From Phycisphaerae bacterium (GTDB lineage: Bacteria > Planctomycetota > Phycisphaerae > UBA1845 > Fen-1342), in the NCBI GenBank assembly GCA_030428945.1, contig JAUIEC010000013.1:1-64000 (forward strand): a stretch of 64,000 bases of DNA. Direction: 5' to 3'. The translations under genes were made by a program, and so were the position numbers. This document shows, one piece after another, positions 8,383 through 16,897 of this stretch. The notes under the pieces are model-generated. The model ran no database searches. It saw nothing but the letters and a program-made list of their open reading frames with translations, and was not told where the DNA came from. Position 1 is the stretch's first letter. The number at the start of each line of letters is the position of its first letter.

Positions 8383-8816
8383 CGGGCGACGTCCTTGAGC
8401 ATCTGGATGATGGCGACGGCGACGGGGATGAATGTCAGGGCGACGGCCCACTCGGCGAGGCGGCGGCCCTTGCTGAACTGACGGCGTCCGATGTATTCGC
8501 AGATCAGGACGACGAGGGTGACGAGTGAGAACTTGTAGACGACTTTTCCGGGTACGCCGTAGCGGTCGATGACCCAGGCGGCGAGCTGGTTGACTTCGTA
8601 GCCGCGGGGTTCGATCAGGTAGTCGATCTGGTTGGTGCGTTCATCGATGATCTGGACGGGTTCGAGATAGAACACGTTGGGGTGCATCACGAGGTAGGTG
8701 CACATGATGTCCAGGGAGGCGAAGAAGATGAACCAGACGTAGAGGTTGGGGTACAGCGCGGTCAGGCGGGCCCGCGGTGGCGAAGCTGCTTCGGAACTGG
8801 AGGCGGTCGCATGCAT
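8379..8816 (-). CDS. DUF5658-like small membrane protein
   Basis: 145 residues with about three membrane segments (about 24-45, 95-112, 123-140). The pattern around G-Y-E-V-N-Q-L-A-A-W-V-I-D-R-Y-G-V-P-G followed by a K-F-hydrophobic helix resembles the DUF5658 family of uncharacterised membrane proteins. Its TGA overlaps the GTG of thiE by four bases, so the two are co-translated. Whether it has anything to do with thiamine (for example transport) is not shown by the sequence. Start is at the ATG, with a promoter-like TATACT about 30 bases upstream. Confidence 0.7.
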   Translation of the reverse strand: MHATASSSEAASPPRARLTALYPNLYVWFIFFASLDIMCTYLVMHPNVFYLEPVQIIDERTNQIDYLIEPRGYEVNQLAAWVIDRYGVPGKVVYKFSLVTLVVLICEYIGRRQFSKGRRLAEWAVALTFIPVAVAIIQMLKDVAR

Positions 8817-8844
8817 GACGAGGCTACATTACTCCGATCGGCAG

Positions 8845-8874
8845 AGTATACGGGCGTCCGGACCTGCCTGTCTC
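8845..8874 (-). promoter_or_regulatory. Putative sigma-70 promoter for the DUF5658-thiE unit
   Basis: On the minus strand, TATACT (8845-8850) has GAGACA (8869-8874) 18 bases upstream. The predicted start site lies about 20-25 bases before the ATG at 8816. The -35 match is 4 of 6. Confidence 0.35.
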
Positions 8875-8992
8875 CATCGGCAGGATCGGCGGTCCGGGGC
8901 GCGGGAGGCTGGTTTTTTGGGGGTCGAAACCGGGGACGGGGGCGATCCCGGGGGTGCTGGCGGCGGGTGGTGGCTTCCCGGCGAAGCGTCCA

Positions 8993-9028
8993 TAAAGAAA
9001 GGCGGAGCACCCCTGGGGATGCTCCGCC
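8993..9028 (-). terminator. Intrinsic terminator of the prepilin gene pair
   Basis: A perfect 9-bp stem (9001-9009 with 9020-9028) with a 10-base loop is followed on the minus strand by TTTCTTTA. It lies 27 bases after the stop of the prepilin gene at 9055. Confidence 0.85.
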
Positions 9029-9054
9029 GTGAATGGCCGGGATGTCGCGTCGGC

Positions 9055-10005
9055 TTACTGGAAGCGGCGCGGCAGTTCCGACGGATCGCTGAACCAGCGA
9101 AGCCGGAGCGCGAGGCTGTTCGGCCAGCCCGGATCGATCTCGTTCGGGCTGAGCGTGTCGGCGTGGCCGTCGAAGAACAGGGCGTTGAGACCACCGGAGT
9201 GACGCTTGTCACTGGCGATTCGCGGCGTGCCGGCGTACGGCAGGTGCGAACCGGTGAAGAAGTGGTGGAATCGGAAGTTGTAGCCTTCGGTCGAGGTCAG
9301 GTTGTTCTCGATGACGCTGGAGTTGACCTCGGTGATGTAGATGTAGTCGGCGGCCCGCTTGATCGAGCTGTCGCGCCGGAGGCCGTAGTAGTCCGTCGAG
9401 GCGACCAGGACGCCGGCGGCGCCGTTGCCGTCGACATCCGGCTCAAGACCGGCCGACTGGCTGGCGCGGGCCGAGCGGGGCGAGAACGGAATCGGCATGG
9501 CGTTGACGACGTAGTCGAGGTCGGCGGTCGAGGTGATCACGCGTCCCTCGGGCGCGGCGGTGACGAGCGGGAACTCGGGGCACTGGTAGTCGACCATGGT
9601 GCTGTAGGCCTCGGCCATCCGCTCGCGCTGGGCGGCGTTGAAGCCGGAGCTGTAGAGGTTCTCGATCTTCATCCGCTGGGCCTTGAGGCCGTCACCGGGC
9701 GGCGTGTAGCCGAGGTACTTGAGGAACAACTGGTGCGGGAGGGCCCACTCGGTGTAGTTCGAGGGCTGCTGCGTGGCGGTCGGGCTGGCGTTGGACAGAA
9801 TCCCGCACGGAATCCAGCCGCTGTTTTCCTGCTGGTAGAAGGCCGAGGCTGTTCCCTGGTTCCGCAGGTGCGTCAGGCAGACTGCTGCCTTCGCCTGGCG
9901 CCGGGCGCCGTTGAGGGCCGGCAGCAGGATGCTGACCAGCAGGGCGATGATCGCGACTACGACCAGAAGTTCGATCAGCGTGAAGCCTTTTCTACGCAAT
10001 TGCAT
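9055..10005 (-). CDS. Prepilin-type protein with H-X9-DG motif (copy 2)
   Basis: 316 residues. A class III signal at the N-terminus (R-K-G then F-T-L-I-E-L-L-V-V-V-A-I-I-A-L-L) predicts cleavage after glycine by a PilD-type prepilin peptidase and N-methylation of Phe, leaving a hydrophobic helix for assembly into a pilus or pseudopilus. The C-terminal half ends with H-S-G-G-L-N-A-L-F-F-D-G, the H-X9-DG signature of planctomycete prepilin-like proteins. The ATG at 10005 is preferred over that at 10011 because GGGAGG is then about 8 bases upstream. It is strongly similar to the next gene (10176) along its whole length, so it is a tandem duplicate. Confidence 0.9.
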   Translation of the reverse strand: MQLRRKGFTLIELLVVVAIIALLVSILLPALNGARRQAKAAVCLTHLRNQGTASAFYQQENSGWIPCGILSNASPTATQQPSNYTEWALPHQLFLKYLGYTPPGDGLKAQRMKIENLYSSGFNAAQRERMAEAYSTMVDYQCPEFPLVTAAPEGRVITSTADLDYVVNAMPIPFSPRSARASQSAGLEPDVDGNGAAGVLVASTDYYGLRRDSSIKRAADYIYITEVNSSVIENNLTSTEGYNFRFHHFFTGSHLPYAGTPRIASDKRHSGGLNALFFDGHADTLSPNEIDPGWPNSLALRLRWFSDPSELPRRFQ

Positions 10006-10175
10006 TCGCATTCCTCCCAAAAAGCTGGGTGTTCCATCCGCCGGCACGCGGATGCCCCTTCAGGCCTGGTTGTACATCTTCGGGTCGGCGTGTGTCAGTC
10101 GCCGACAAAACTGGATTCCTTGAGTATAGACACTGCCTTCCGACGAATCCACCCAATCGGCCGACAGTTCGACGC

Positions 10176-11129
10176 CTACTGGAACGGCCGTGGCAGTTCC
10201 GAGGGGTCGCTGAACCAGCGGAGGCGGATCGCGAGGCTGTTCGGCCAGCCGGGATCCATCTCGTTGGGGCTCAGCGTATCCGCGTGCCCATCGAAGAAGA
10301 CGGCATTGACCCCTCCGGAATGCCGCCGGTCCGACGCGATCCGGGGCGTGGCCGCGAACGGCAGGTGCGCCCCGAGGAAAAAGTGGTGGAACCGGAAGTT
10401 GTAGCCCTCGGGCGAGGTCAGGTTGTTCTCGATCACCGAGGTGTCGACTTCCGTGATGTAGACGAAATCGGCCGGACGGCGGACCGAACTGTCACGCCGC
10501 AGACCGTAGTAGTCGGTGGAACCGAGGGCCACGCCGATCGCGCCGCCCTCGTCGAGGTCCTCCAGGCCGACCTGGCGGCTGCGCTGGGCGGACCGCTTCG
10601 AGAACGGAATCGGCATGGCGTTGACCACGTAGTCGAGTTCGGCCAGCGAGGTGAACACCCGCCCCTCGCGCTGGGCGGTGACCAGCGGGAACTCGGGGCA
10701 CTGGTAGTCGACGATGCTGGCGTAGGCCTCGCCCATGCGGGCCCGCTGGTCGGAACTGAAGCTGTTGTCGTACAGGCGGTCCACCTTCATCCGCTCGGCC
10801 TTGAGCCCGTCACCCGGCGGGGTGTAGCCCAGGTACGGCAGGAAGACCTGGTGCGGCAGGGCCCACTCGGCGTAGTTGTTGGGCACCGAGGTCGCCGTCG
10901 GCGAGAGGTTGGACATGATCCCGCAGGGAATCCAGCCGCTGTTGTCGGTCTGGTAGAAGGCCGACGCAGTCCCCTGGTTACGCATGTGCGTCAGGCAGAC
11001 GGCTGCCTTGGCCTGGCGCCGGGCGCCGTTGAGGGCCGGCAGCAGGATACTGACCAGCAGCGCGATGATCGCGACGACGACCAGCAGTTCAATCAGGGTG
11101 AAGCCGCATGTGCGTGTTCGAGGCTTCAT
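10176..11129 (-). CDS. Prepilin-type protein with H-X9-DG motif (copy 1)
   Basis: 317 residues, clearly paralogous to its downstream neighbour: the same class III leader, and the same central segments such as P-H-Q-V-F-L-P-Y-L-G-Y-T-P-P-G-D-G-L-K. It has the same H-X9-DG element (H-S-G-G-V-N-A-V-F-F-D-G) and the same C-terminal W-F-S-D-P-S-E-L-P-R. GGAGGA stands 6 bases before the ATG. The two genes are separated by 170 bases and share a terminator after the second. The differences are concentrated in short internal stretches, as expected for subunits that take different places in one structure. The product is probably surface or periplasmic; function unknown. Confidence 0.9.
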   Translation of the reverse strand: MKPRTRTCGFTLIELLVVVAIIALLVSILLPALNGARRQAKAAVCLTHMRNQGTASAFYQTDNSGWIPCGIMSNLSPTATSVPNNYAEWALPHQVFLPYLGYTPPGDGLKAERMKVDRLYDNSFSSDQRARMGEAYASIVDYQCPEFPLVTAQREGRVFTSLAELDYVVNAMPIPFSKRSAQRSRQVGLEDLDEGGAIGVALGSTDYYGLRRDSSVRRPADFVYITEVDTSVIENNLTSPEGYNFRFHHFFLGAHLPFAATPRIASDRRHSGGVNAVFFDGHADTLSPNEMDPGWPNSLAIRLRWFSDPSELPRPFQ

Positions 11130-11355
11130 GAGGAATCCTCCAGTGTCTCCGGGCTGCGCGAATTCACGACCACCATGGATGGAAGACCACACCACGGCCG
11201 GATCCCGGCCACAGGCACGGCTGCCAACGCTCGGCAGTCCACCAAGTTTTACCGCTGACATCCACCGGGCCGCAGCCTCGGTTCCCCCCGCGACGTGCCC
11301 GGACGGGCCGCCCCACAGGGTGGATTCGATGTGACGGTTTCTACCTCTCGCCTAC

Positions 11356-11385
11356 ATCGTAGCAGCAATGACACGGAACTGTCAC
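11356..11385 (-). promoter_or_regulatory. Putative sigma-70 promoter for the prepilin pair
   Basis: On the minus strand, GTGACA (11380-11385, 5 of 6) and TACGAT (11356-11361, 4 of 6) are 18 bases apart, about 225 bases before the ATG at 11129. The rest of the 11130-11583 interval is unusually AT-rich near 11450-11480 and shows no gene. Confidence 0.4.
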
Positions 11386-11583
11386 ACTTGCGCGGTTTAT
11401 TGTACCGGTCGCTAGGTGTACACTTCCAGCCCAGCCAGGAATCGCGATTTTTCTTAAATTATTGCTTTTAAAAGACTTGTGGGCATAATTCCGCCCCCTG
11501 CCCCGATCGTGGGGTCCACCATCGGTCGGAGCGTCCGCGGAGAAGTCCGTTGGCGGCGCGGAGCGTGTGGCGGGGGCGGCCGG

Positions 11584-12660
11584 CTAGAGCCCGGAGAAGC
11601 CGATGGCCCAGCCGATCAGTTCCTCGGCGTCCTGCATGCCGACCGGGAAAACGCTGTCGTCCAGCACCGCGTGTTCGAAGGCCTGGCCGATCAGGATGCT
11701 GTCGTTCCCGCAGGTCGTGTCCATCAGGCTGGAGCACTCAGCCGTGTGGACCAGGCCGAGCAGGTGGCCGATTTCGTGGGCGGTCGTGTTTCCGAGGGCC
11801 GTGGCCAGTTGCTCGAAGGTCGGGGTGCTCGAAAAGGCGTCACGGAAACTGCCGGTGAAGACGATCGCGTCGTCGTTGCGGTCCTGGTTGAAGGTGTCGA
11901 TCTGCTCGGCGATCGCGAACGCGGTCACGCTGGTTCCGCCGAAATAGACGGTCGAGTGATCGCCGGCCGGGCGGTCGGAATCGTCGGAGTTCTGGCAGGT
12001 CAGGGCGAATCGGCGGTAGCGGTCCTCGACGATTTCCTGGATGCGGTCCTTCATCGCTTCGGTCTGGCCGGTGGGCCGGCCGACATCGCGGGCGTCGAAG
12101 GGCTGCAGGTCGAAGCGTCCGACGTTGTTGACGACGATGTCGTCGCCGCCGGCGAAGTGCAGGTAGACGAGTTGCGGAACCGGTTCAGCCTCGCCGAAAC
12201 CGCGGGTGATGGTCAGCGACACGCGATACTCGCCCGAGGTGCGGGTGCCCGGGAAGCGGGCCACGCCCAGCACGTACTGCCCCGAATTGCCGCGGACGAC
12301 GAAGTCGAGGCGCGGGTTCAGATCGGTGGCGTCGGGGACGCGGTCGTCGTTGAAGACGTGCACGTTCTCGTCCGCGTCGAAGACGGCCGCGACGGGATCG
12401 AGGGTGCCGGTGATGGTCTGGATGTCGATGACGACGCGGTCGCCGACGGCGAGTTCGCCGAGCTGGTACAGGTCGACGGGGTCGTCGCCCGAGAGTTCAC
12501 CGGTGAAGTCGAGCGCATCGCCGCTGAGCGACAGCGCGGTGGCGGTCGGGAAGGAGTCGTTCCCGGTCCCCGAGTTTCCATCGATTCCGGCCATCGGGCA
12601 GCCGCCCAGGCTCGCCAGGGTGGCAAGTGACAGCCCGGCGCACAGCGTGCGGCGTTGCAT
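11584..12660 (-). CDS. Lipoprotein metzincin metalloprotease
   Basis: 358 residues. A lipobox (L-A-S-L-G-G-C, cysteine about 21) marks it as a lipoprotein. Residues about 35-155 look like a PPC-type beta domain (D-P-V-D-L-Y-Q-L plus repeated strands). The catalytic part carries H-E-I-G-H-L-L-G-L-V-H at 295-305, the metzincin zinc site, with a Met-turn S-L-M-D at about 311-314. It is probably an envelope-anchored protease with its catalytic domain outside the inner membrane. It forms a two-gene unit with the paralogue at 12712, 51 bases away. The substrate is unknown. Confidence 0.85.
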   Translation of the reverse strand: MQRRTLCAGLSLATLASLGGCPMAGIDGNSGTGNDSFPTATALSLSGDALDFTGELSGDDPVDLYQLGELAVGDRVVIDIQTITGTLDPVAAVFDADENVHVFNDDRVPDATDLNPRLDFVVRGNSGQYVLGVARFPGTRTSGEYRVSLTITRGFGEAEPVPQLVYLHFAGGDDIVVNNVGRFDLQPFDARDVGRPTGQTEAMKDRIQEIVEDRYRRFALTCQNSDDSDRPAGDHSTVYFGGTSVTAFAIAEQIDTFNQDRNDDAIVFTGSFRDAFSSTPTFEQLATALGNTTAHEIGHLLGLVHTAECSSLMDTTCGNDSILIGQAFEHAVLDDSVFPVGMQDAEELIGWAIGFSGL

Positions 12661-12711
12661 GCGTCATCCTCGCGTGACTTAAATCGCTCCCCTGCATGGT
12701 CTTAGGCGCGG

Positions 12712-13899
12712 CTACCCGTCGCCGTCAACGACTCCGCAGCAGGTCCCACAAGTATAGGGGATTTCCAGGTGGGCGAGGGCCTCGATCTCGGCCTGAATCC
12801 GGGGTGCGACCTTCAGCAGGCCCGCCGTTTTCGGACCGGTTCCGGGGCCGACGATCTGGCTGAGAAGCTTGGGACCGTCCTCCATTCCGGTGGCGAAGAC
12901 GGTTTCCTCGAGGGGGGCCCGCGAGAACTGCTGCGCGCCGGCCAGATCCCAGGCGGACCCGGTCGTATCCATGACGTCATCGGGGGCGGAGGTGTGGAAC
13001 AGGCCCAGCAGGTGGCCGAGTTCGTGGCTGGCGACGTTGCCGATCATGACGCCCATCTCGGCGGCGGTCAGGCGCATGGTCCGGTACGGCGCGAAGCTCT
13101 CGACGTAGATGATAGCTTCCTGGCTGGGGTCGCTGTTGTAGCCGTCGACCGAGTCGGCCAGTCCGAGCAGGCCGGTCGAGGTCCCGCCGAAGTGGACGAC
13201 CGAGTGCGGTCCGGTCGGGCGGGGATCCTGGTCGGAGCGGAGAATCTGCACGTCGTAATCGGCGTAGTCCTGGGTGACGGTTGCGACGATGGCGTCGCGC
13301 ATCTCGGCGGTCTGGCCGCTGTACTCGGCGTTGATCCGGGCGGCGTCGAAGGCCGGGAAGGAGACGGCCGAGCGGGTGTGGATCTGTACGGAGCTTGAGG
13401 CGGCGAAGTTGAGCCAGACGACCTGTCGGGTGGGGGCCGGGATGGGCTGGTCGGGGGTCATTTCGATGGCGAGGTTGTAGTTTCCGCCGGCGCGTCCGCT
13501 GGGGACCATCAGTCCGATCCGCAGGTCGCTGGTGGACTCGCGGAGGACGTGCTCGTGCGTGACGCCGGTCGACAGGAAGGTTCGCTTGAGCAGGTTCTGG
13601 TCCTGATCGAAGAACGCGACGACGAAGGCGGCGGTCAGGATACCGCTGGGGCGGACGGTCCAGCGCTGGCCGGCCTCGGCGGGTCCGAGCGAGATGACGC
13701 GATAGTTGAGAGCGCCGGTGAGCGAACCGCTGAGGGCGGTCTGTCGGGTGGCGCCCTGCTTGGTCCCGGCGTCGGAGACGCTGGCGGTGGCGATGGCGCT
13801 GTCGCCGGTGTCGAGCGGCGTGGTCAGCAGGCAGCCGGGCAGGGTCAGAGCGAGACCGGCCAGGCAGATGGCTCGGGCGCGTGATTCGGCGAGTTGCAT
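12712..13899 (-). CDS. Lipoprotein metzincin metalloprotease (paralogue)
   Basis: 395 residues. Signal peptide with lipobox (L-T-L-P-G-C). The same plan as the neighbour at 11584: a beta-rich N-terminal region, then V-V-W-L-N-F-A, a shared V-H-F-G-G-T-S block, and the zinc motif H-E-L-G-H-L-L-G-L-F-H at 292-302 with Met-turn V-M-D-T. It has an extra C-terminal tail of about 45 residues ending in a Cys-rich C-G-T-C-C-G cluster that the neighbour lacks. It is the first gene of the pair on the minus strand. Function is inferred from the motif only. Confidence 0.85.
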   Translation of the reverse strand: MQLAESRARAICLAGLALTLPGCLLTTPLDTGDSAIATASVSDAGTKQGATRQTALSGSLTGALNYRVISLGPAEAGQRWTVRPSGILTAAFVVAFFDQDQNLLKRTFLSTGVTHEHVLRESTSDLRIGLMVPSGRAGGNYNLAIEMTPDQPIPAPTRQVVWLNFAASSSVQIHTRSAVSFPAFDAARINAEYSGQTAEMRDAIVATVTQDYADYDVQILRSDQDPRPTGPHSVVHFGGTSTGLLGLADSVDGYNSDPSQEAIIYVESFAPYRTMRLTAAEMGVMIGNVASHELGHLLGLFHTSAPDDVMDTTGSAWDLAGAQQFSRAPLEETVFATGMEDGPKLLSQIVGPGTGPKTAGLLKVAPRIQAEIEALAHLEIPYTCGTCCGVVDGDG

Positions 13900-14142
13900 G
13901 GTGCCCCCGTTCTCTGTCGAAGTCCGCGGCAGGAACTGCGCGGTCGTGGACCGGTCGGCGGCGCGATGGAAGCTGCGGCGCAGGGACGGTCGGGGGAAGT
14001 ATTCGAAACGTTGGCGGCGGGTCCCAGACGGATTTGGCGAAACGCTTCTTGGTCAAGCGGCGGGTGCAACTGGACGAAGAAGACTCCAGTGCCAAGGACC
14101 AGCCTGGACCGCCGTCGGCGGTCACGCAGCGGGGAGCAGCAG

Positions 14143-14523
14143 ATGGATGCGGAGCGGATCGTCAAGCTATCAGCGGATTCCGTCGTCGAACTGATCCGGG
14201 AGCAGGCGGTCGACGCGCACAGCAAGCTGCCGCTGGGCAAGCGATCGACCGAGCGCTGGCCTTTCCCGGGGACGGTTGAGGTCTGGTTACCGGACGAGTG
14301 CTACGGCGAGCGGCACCTGCTGGCGACGCTGCACAACCTCAGTCCGGGCGGCCTGGCGATGCGAACGCGTCGTCCGATCCCGAGCGAAACGCGGATCTCG
14401 CTGGCGATCCATCAGCCGGCCATGAGCCTGTACGGGCACGCCGTGACGCGGCACTGCACGCGGGCCCCGGTCGGCTACCTGGTGGGTGTCGAATTCGTCT
14501 TCGGTGAAGACGAAGAGGACTGA
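14143..14523 (+). CDS. PilZ-domain protein
   Basis: 126 residues, a nearly bare PilZ domain. Both c-di-GMP contact motifs are intact: R34-x3-R38 and N65-L-S-P-G-G70. The domain is known to bind cyclic di-GMP and pass the signal to a partner. The ATG at 14143 is preceded by GGGGAG at a 6-base distance; longer frame extension upstream is not protein-like. It stands tail to tail with another PilZ gene (14850) and divergent from the metalloprotease pair. Confidence 0.85.
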   Translation: MDAERIVKLSADSVVELIREQAVDAHSKLPLGKRSTERWPFPGTVEVWLPDECYGERHLLATLHNLSPGGLAMRTRRPIPSETRISLAIHQPAMSLYGHAVTRHCTRAPVGYLVGVEFVFGEDEED

Positions 14524-14569
14524 AGCGGGACGACGGGGGTCGATTCCGACAACGAGTGCATCCACCGCG

Positions 14570-14610
14570 CGCAGAAGACACTGCTCAAGCTATTGAGCCG
14601 TGGCACCACG
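14570..14610. repeat. Dispersed CACTGCTC hairpin element
   Basis: GAAGACACTGCTCAAG-CTA-TTGAGCCGTGGCAC type sequence with a CTCAA/TTGAG stem. Related sequences occur at about 26788-26836, at 55250-55295 (other strand) and inside a gene at 34032-34127. Confidence 0.55.
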
Positions 14611-14651
14611 TTCGGGCTGTCTGATGCGGCTCCGCGCCTGGATTCGGAATC

Positions 14652-14748
14652 GAATGCAGTCCCCCACCCTTCCGTTCGCTGCGCTCACTCAAGGGCGGGG
14701 CACCCCGCTCACTCGAGGGCGGGGCACCCGGCGCTCGCTCAAGGGTGC
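14652..14748. repeat. Dispersed CCCCCACCCTTCCG...GGGGCACCC element with internal triplication
   Basis: GCAGTCCCCCACCCTTCCG leads into CGCTGCGCTCACTCAAGGGCGGGGCACC, after which a roughly 25-30 base CGCTCACTCAAGGGCGGGGCACCC unit is repeated two more times. The element is an imperfect inverted repeat. Relatives are at 37435-37486 and, on the other strand, in both copies of the 297-bp duplication near 53.7 and 54.0 kb. Confidence 0.7.
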
Positions 14749-14751
14749 GGA

Positions 14752-14845
14752 ACCTGGCTCCCTGGCTCCCTGGCTCCCTGGCTCCCTCGCTCCCAACTTC
14801 CTGTTCTGTTTCTGTTCCCTGTTCCCTGTTCCCTGATCCCTTCCC
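14752..14845 (-). repeat. GGGAGCCA and GGGAACA tracts after the PilZ gene
   Basis: On the minus strand GGGAACAG units and then GGGAGCCA units follow the stop of the minus-strand PilZ gene. The 14524-14849 interval holds only repeats. Confidence 0.8.
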
Positions 14846-14849
14846 CCCC

Positions 14850-15371
14850 CTACGTCACCAGCGTGACGCGCTCATAGGCCCAGTATCCGCTGGCGCCGAG
14901 GAGGGTCAGCAGCAGCAGCCAGAGTGGCCAGGCTGCCTGGCGGCGAGGCATCCGTTTGGCGGCGAGGTTCTCGACGGGCTGTTCGACCACGGGGGGTGAG
15001 AAGGAGAACTCGACCGGGGCGTCGAAGCGGACGCCGACGAGGTAGCCCTTGAGGCCCTGCTCGCAGTGCCGGACGACGCCGGAGATCCAGCCGTGGTCGC
15101 CGCGGGCGCCGGGCCAGCGACGGATATGGATCTCGGTGCCCCGGGGGATCTTCTCGCGGACCCACACGGCGAGCCCGCCGCTGGAAACGTCGGCCAGCGT
15201 GGCGGGGTGCAGTTCGTCGTCCTCGCAGCGCCATTCGAGCCGCGAATCGTGGCAGTGCCGCTGCCAGCGGCGGCGAACCAGAAACTCGTCCTGCACGCCC
15301 TGCGTACTCGCTTCGAGCAGCAGATCGCGAACGGCGTTTTCCAGTTCCATGTCCTTGGCTGTCTCAGTCAT
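14850..15371 (-). CDS. PilZ-domain protein with C-terminal membrane anchor
   Basis: 173 residues. PilZ domain at about 30-125 with R34-x3-R38 and D61-V-S-S-G-G66, both c-di-GMP motifs. A single hydrophobic helix (about 147-168, W-P-L-W-L-L-L-L-T-L-L-G) near the C-terminus anchors it in the inner membrane with the PilZ part presumably cytoplasmic. AAGGAGG stands about 10 bases before the ATG. Divergent from the M16 peptidase gene (15475). Placement of the anchor at the C-terminus is uncommon for the family. Confidence 0.85.
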   Translation of the reverse strand: MTETAKDMELENAVRDLLLEASTQGVQDEFLVRRRWQRHCHDSRLEWRCEDDELHPATLADVSSGGLAVWVREKIPRGTEIHIRRWPGARGDHGWISGVVRHCEQGLKGYLVGVRFDAPVEFSFSPPVVEQPVENLAAKRMPRRQAAWPLWLLLLTLLGASGYWAYERVTLVT

Positions 15372-15474
15372 GTCCCGGTGTCCTCCTTCCGACCCCCCTA
15401 GTGTTCCAAACGTTTTGGCAATTGGCGCCCGGCAAACGGGTGCCCCCTTCGGGAAGGGCCGGTAAACTTCGCCC

Positions 15475-16740
15475 ATGCGATCCACCTTTGCCGAACACAC
15501 GCTGCCCAACGGCCTGCGGGTCGTCTGCGAACGAATGCCGCGGGTCTCCTCGGCCGCCGTCGGCTTCCTGGTCCGGACCGGTGCCCGGCACGAGCGCCCG
15601 CACGAGCACGGCGTCAGCCACTTCCTGGAACACATGTGTTTCAAGGGCACCGCCACCCGCAACTGGGAGCAGGTCAACATCCGCTTCTCGGAACTGGGCA
15701 GCATGAACAATGCCTTCACCAGCCACGAGAAGACCTTCTATTACGGCTGGCTGCCGGCAGACAACGTCACCGAACAGATCGAACTGCTGGCCGACATGAT
15801 GCGCCCGCGTCTGGCGGCCGAGGACTATGAGACCGAACGGAACGTGATTCTCGAAGAGATCGCGATGGCGGCCGACAACTTCGACCACCACGTCTGGAAA
15901 CTGCTCTTCGAGACGGCCTTCCCGGCGCACCCGCTGGCGCACGAGATCCTGGGTGACAAGACGGACATCGCCGGCATGCCGCGGGACGTCATGTGCGCTT
16001 ACCACGCGGAACGCTACGCGGCCAACAACATGACGCTGGTGGCCTCCGGCGGGGTCGACCCGGAGGTGGTCTTCGCGGCCGCGGGGCGCTACTGCAGCGA
16101 CTGGCGGCCGGCCGGCCGGGACGCCGGGCGTGACGTGGCGGCCACCCCCCTGCCGACGGGTCGTTTTCAGCGCGTGCTGCCGCAGTTCAAGCAGCAGTCG
16201 GTGGTGCTGGTGCTGCCGGCGGTCGCGCAGGCCGACCCGCGTTCGGAGGTGGTCGAGGCGTTTCAGTCGCTGTTCGGCGGGGCGAACTCGCGGTGCTACT
16301 GGAACATCGTGCAGAAGGGGATCTGCACGGCGGCCGGCGCGGCCTGGCTGGACTATTCGGATGTCGGGATGCTGGCGCTGTACGCGGACGGCGAACCCGA
16401 GCGGGCCGAGGAAATGCTGGCGGCGCTGCAGGAGCAGGCCGAGCGGGTCATGCAGGACGGTTTCCGCGACGATGAGGTTCAGCGGGTCCGGAACCGGCGG
16501 CGGACGACGCTGGCGCTGGAAGGCGAGAACCCGCGAACGCGGATGATGCAGGTCCTGGACGACATCAGCGGCTACGGCATGCCGCGCCCGGCCGAGAGCC
16601 GCCTGGCGGAAGTCGAAGCGGTCACCCCGCAGAAGATCAGCCGCTACCTGGCGGACCATCCCCTGACGGCCGAGCCGCTGCTGCTGACGGCCGGTCCGCG
16701 CGACTGGCTGGCCGGCGCGCGTGAACAGGTGGAAGCATGA
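15475..16740 (+). CDS. M16-family zinc peptidase
   Basis: 421 residues, the usual size of a bacterial single-repeat M16B peptidase related to the mitochondrial processing peptidase beta subunit. The inverted zinc motif H-F-L-E-H is at 49-53, and the distal glutamate lies in E-R-N-V-I-L-E-E-I-A-M. The second, inactive half (about 200-420) is complete. No signal peptide, so probably cytoplasmic unless exported with a partner. Its TGA is the first TGA of an ATGAAAGGGTGA repeat. The likely job is degradation or processing of small unfolded peptides. Confidence 0.9.
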   Translation: MRSTFAEHTLPNGLRVVCERMPRVSSAAVGFLVRTGARHERPHEHGVSHFLEHMCFKGTATRNWEQVNIRFSELGSMNNAFTSHEKTFYYGWLPADNVTEQIELLADMMRPRLAAEDYETERNVILEEIAMAADNFDHHVWKLLFETAFPAHPLAHEILGDKTDIAGMPRDVMCAYHAERYAANNMTLVASGGVDPEVVFAAAGRYCSDWRPAGRDAGRDVAATPLPTGRFQRVLPQFKQQSVVLVLPAVAQADPRSEVVEAFQSLFGGANSRCYWNIVQKGICTAAGAAWLDYSDVGMLALYADGEPERAEEMLAALQEQAERVMQDGFRDDEVQRVRNRRRTTLALEGENPRTRMMQVLDDISGYGMPRPAESRLAEVEAVTPQKISRYLADHPLTAEPLLLTAGPRDWLAGAREQVEA

Positions 16741-16876
16741 AAGGGTGATCGCGGGCGGCCGTCCGCGGTTCCGGTGTCCTCCGATCCTTCAACGGTAGCG
16801 GTCCGTCACGGAAGCGTGTCTTCGCATCCGGCGCGCATCGGGCCGTTCTCGCGCCTTCACACGTTCACGTTTTCAC
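16733..16876. repeat. GTGAAAGG tracts at two converging gene ends
   Basis: A short GTGAAAGG-type tract (16736-16748) starts at the M16 stop codon on the plus strand. The complementary type (TTCACACGTTCACGTTTTCAC, 16856-16876) lies before the end of the minus-strand sensor gene. Confidence 0.6.
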
Positions 16877-16897
16877 GATCCGAGGGGTGACGGTGGC

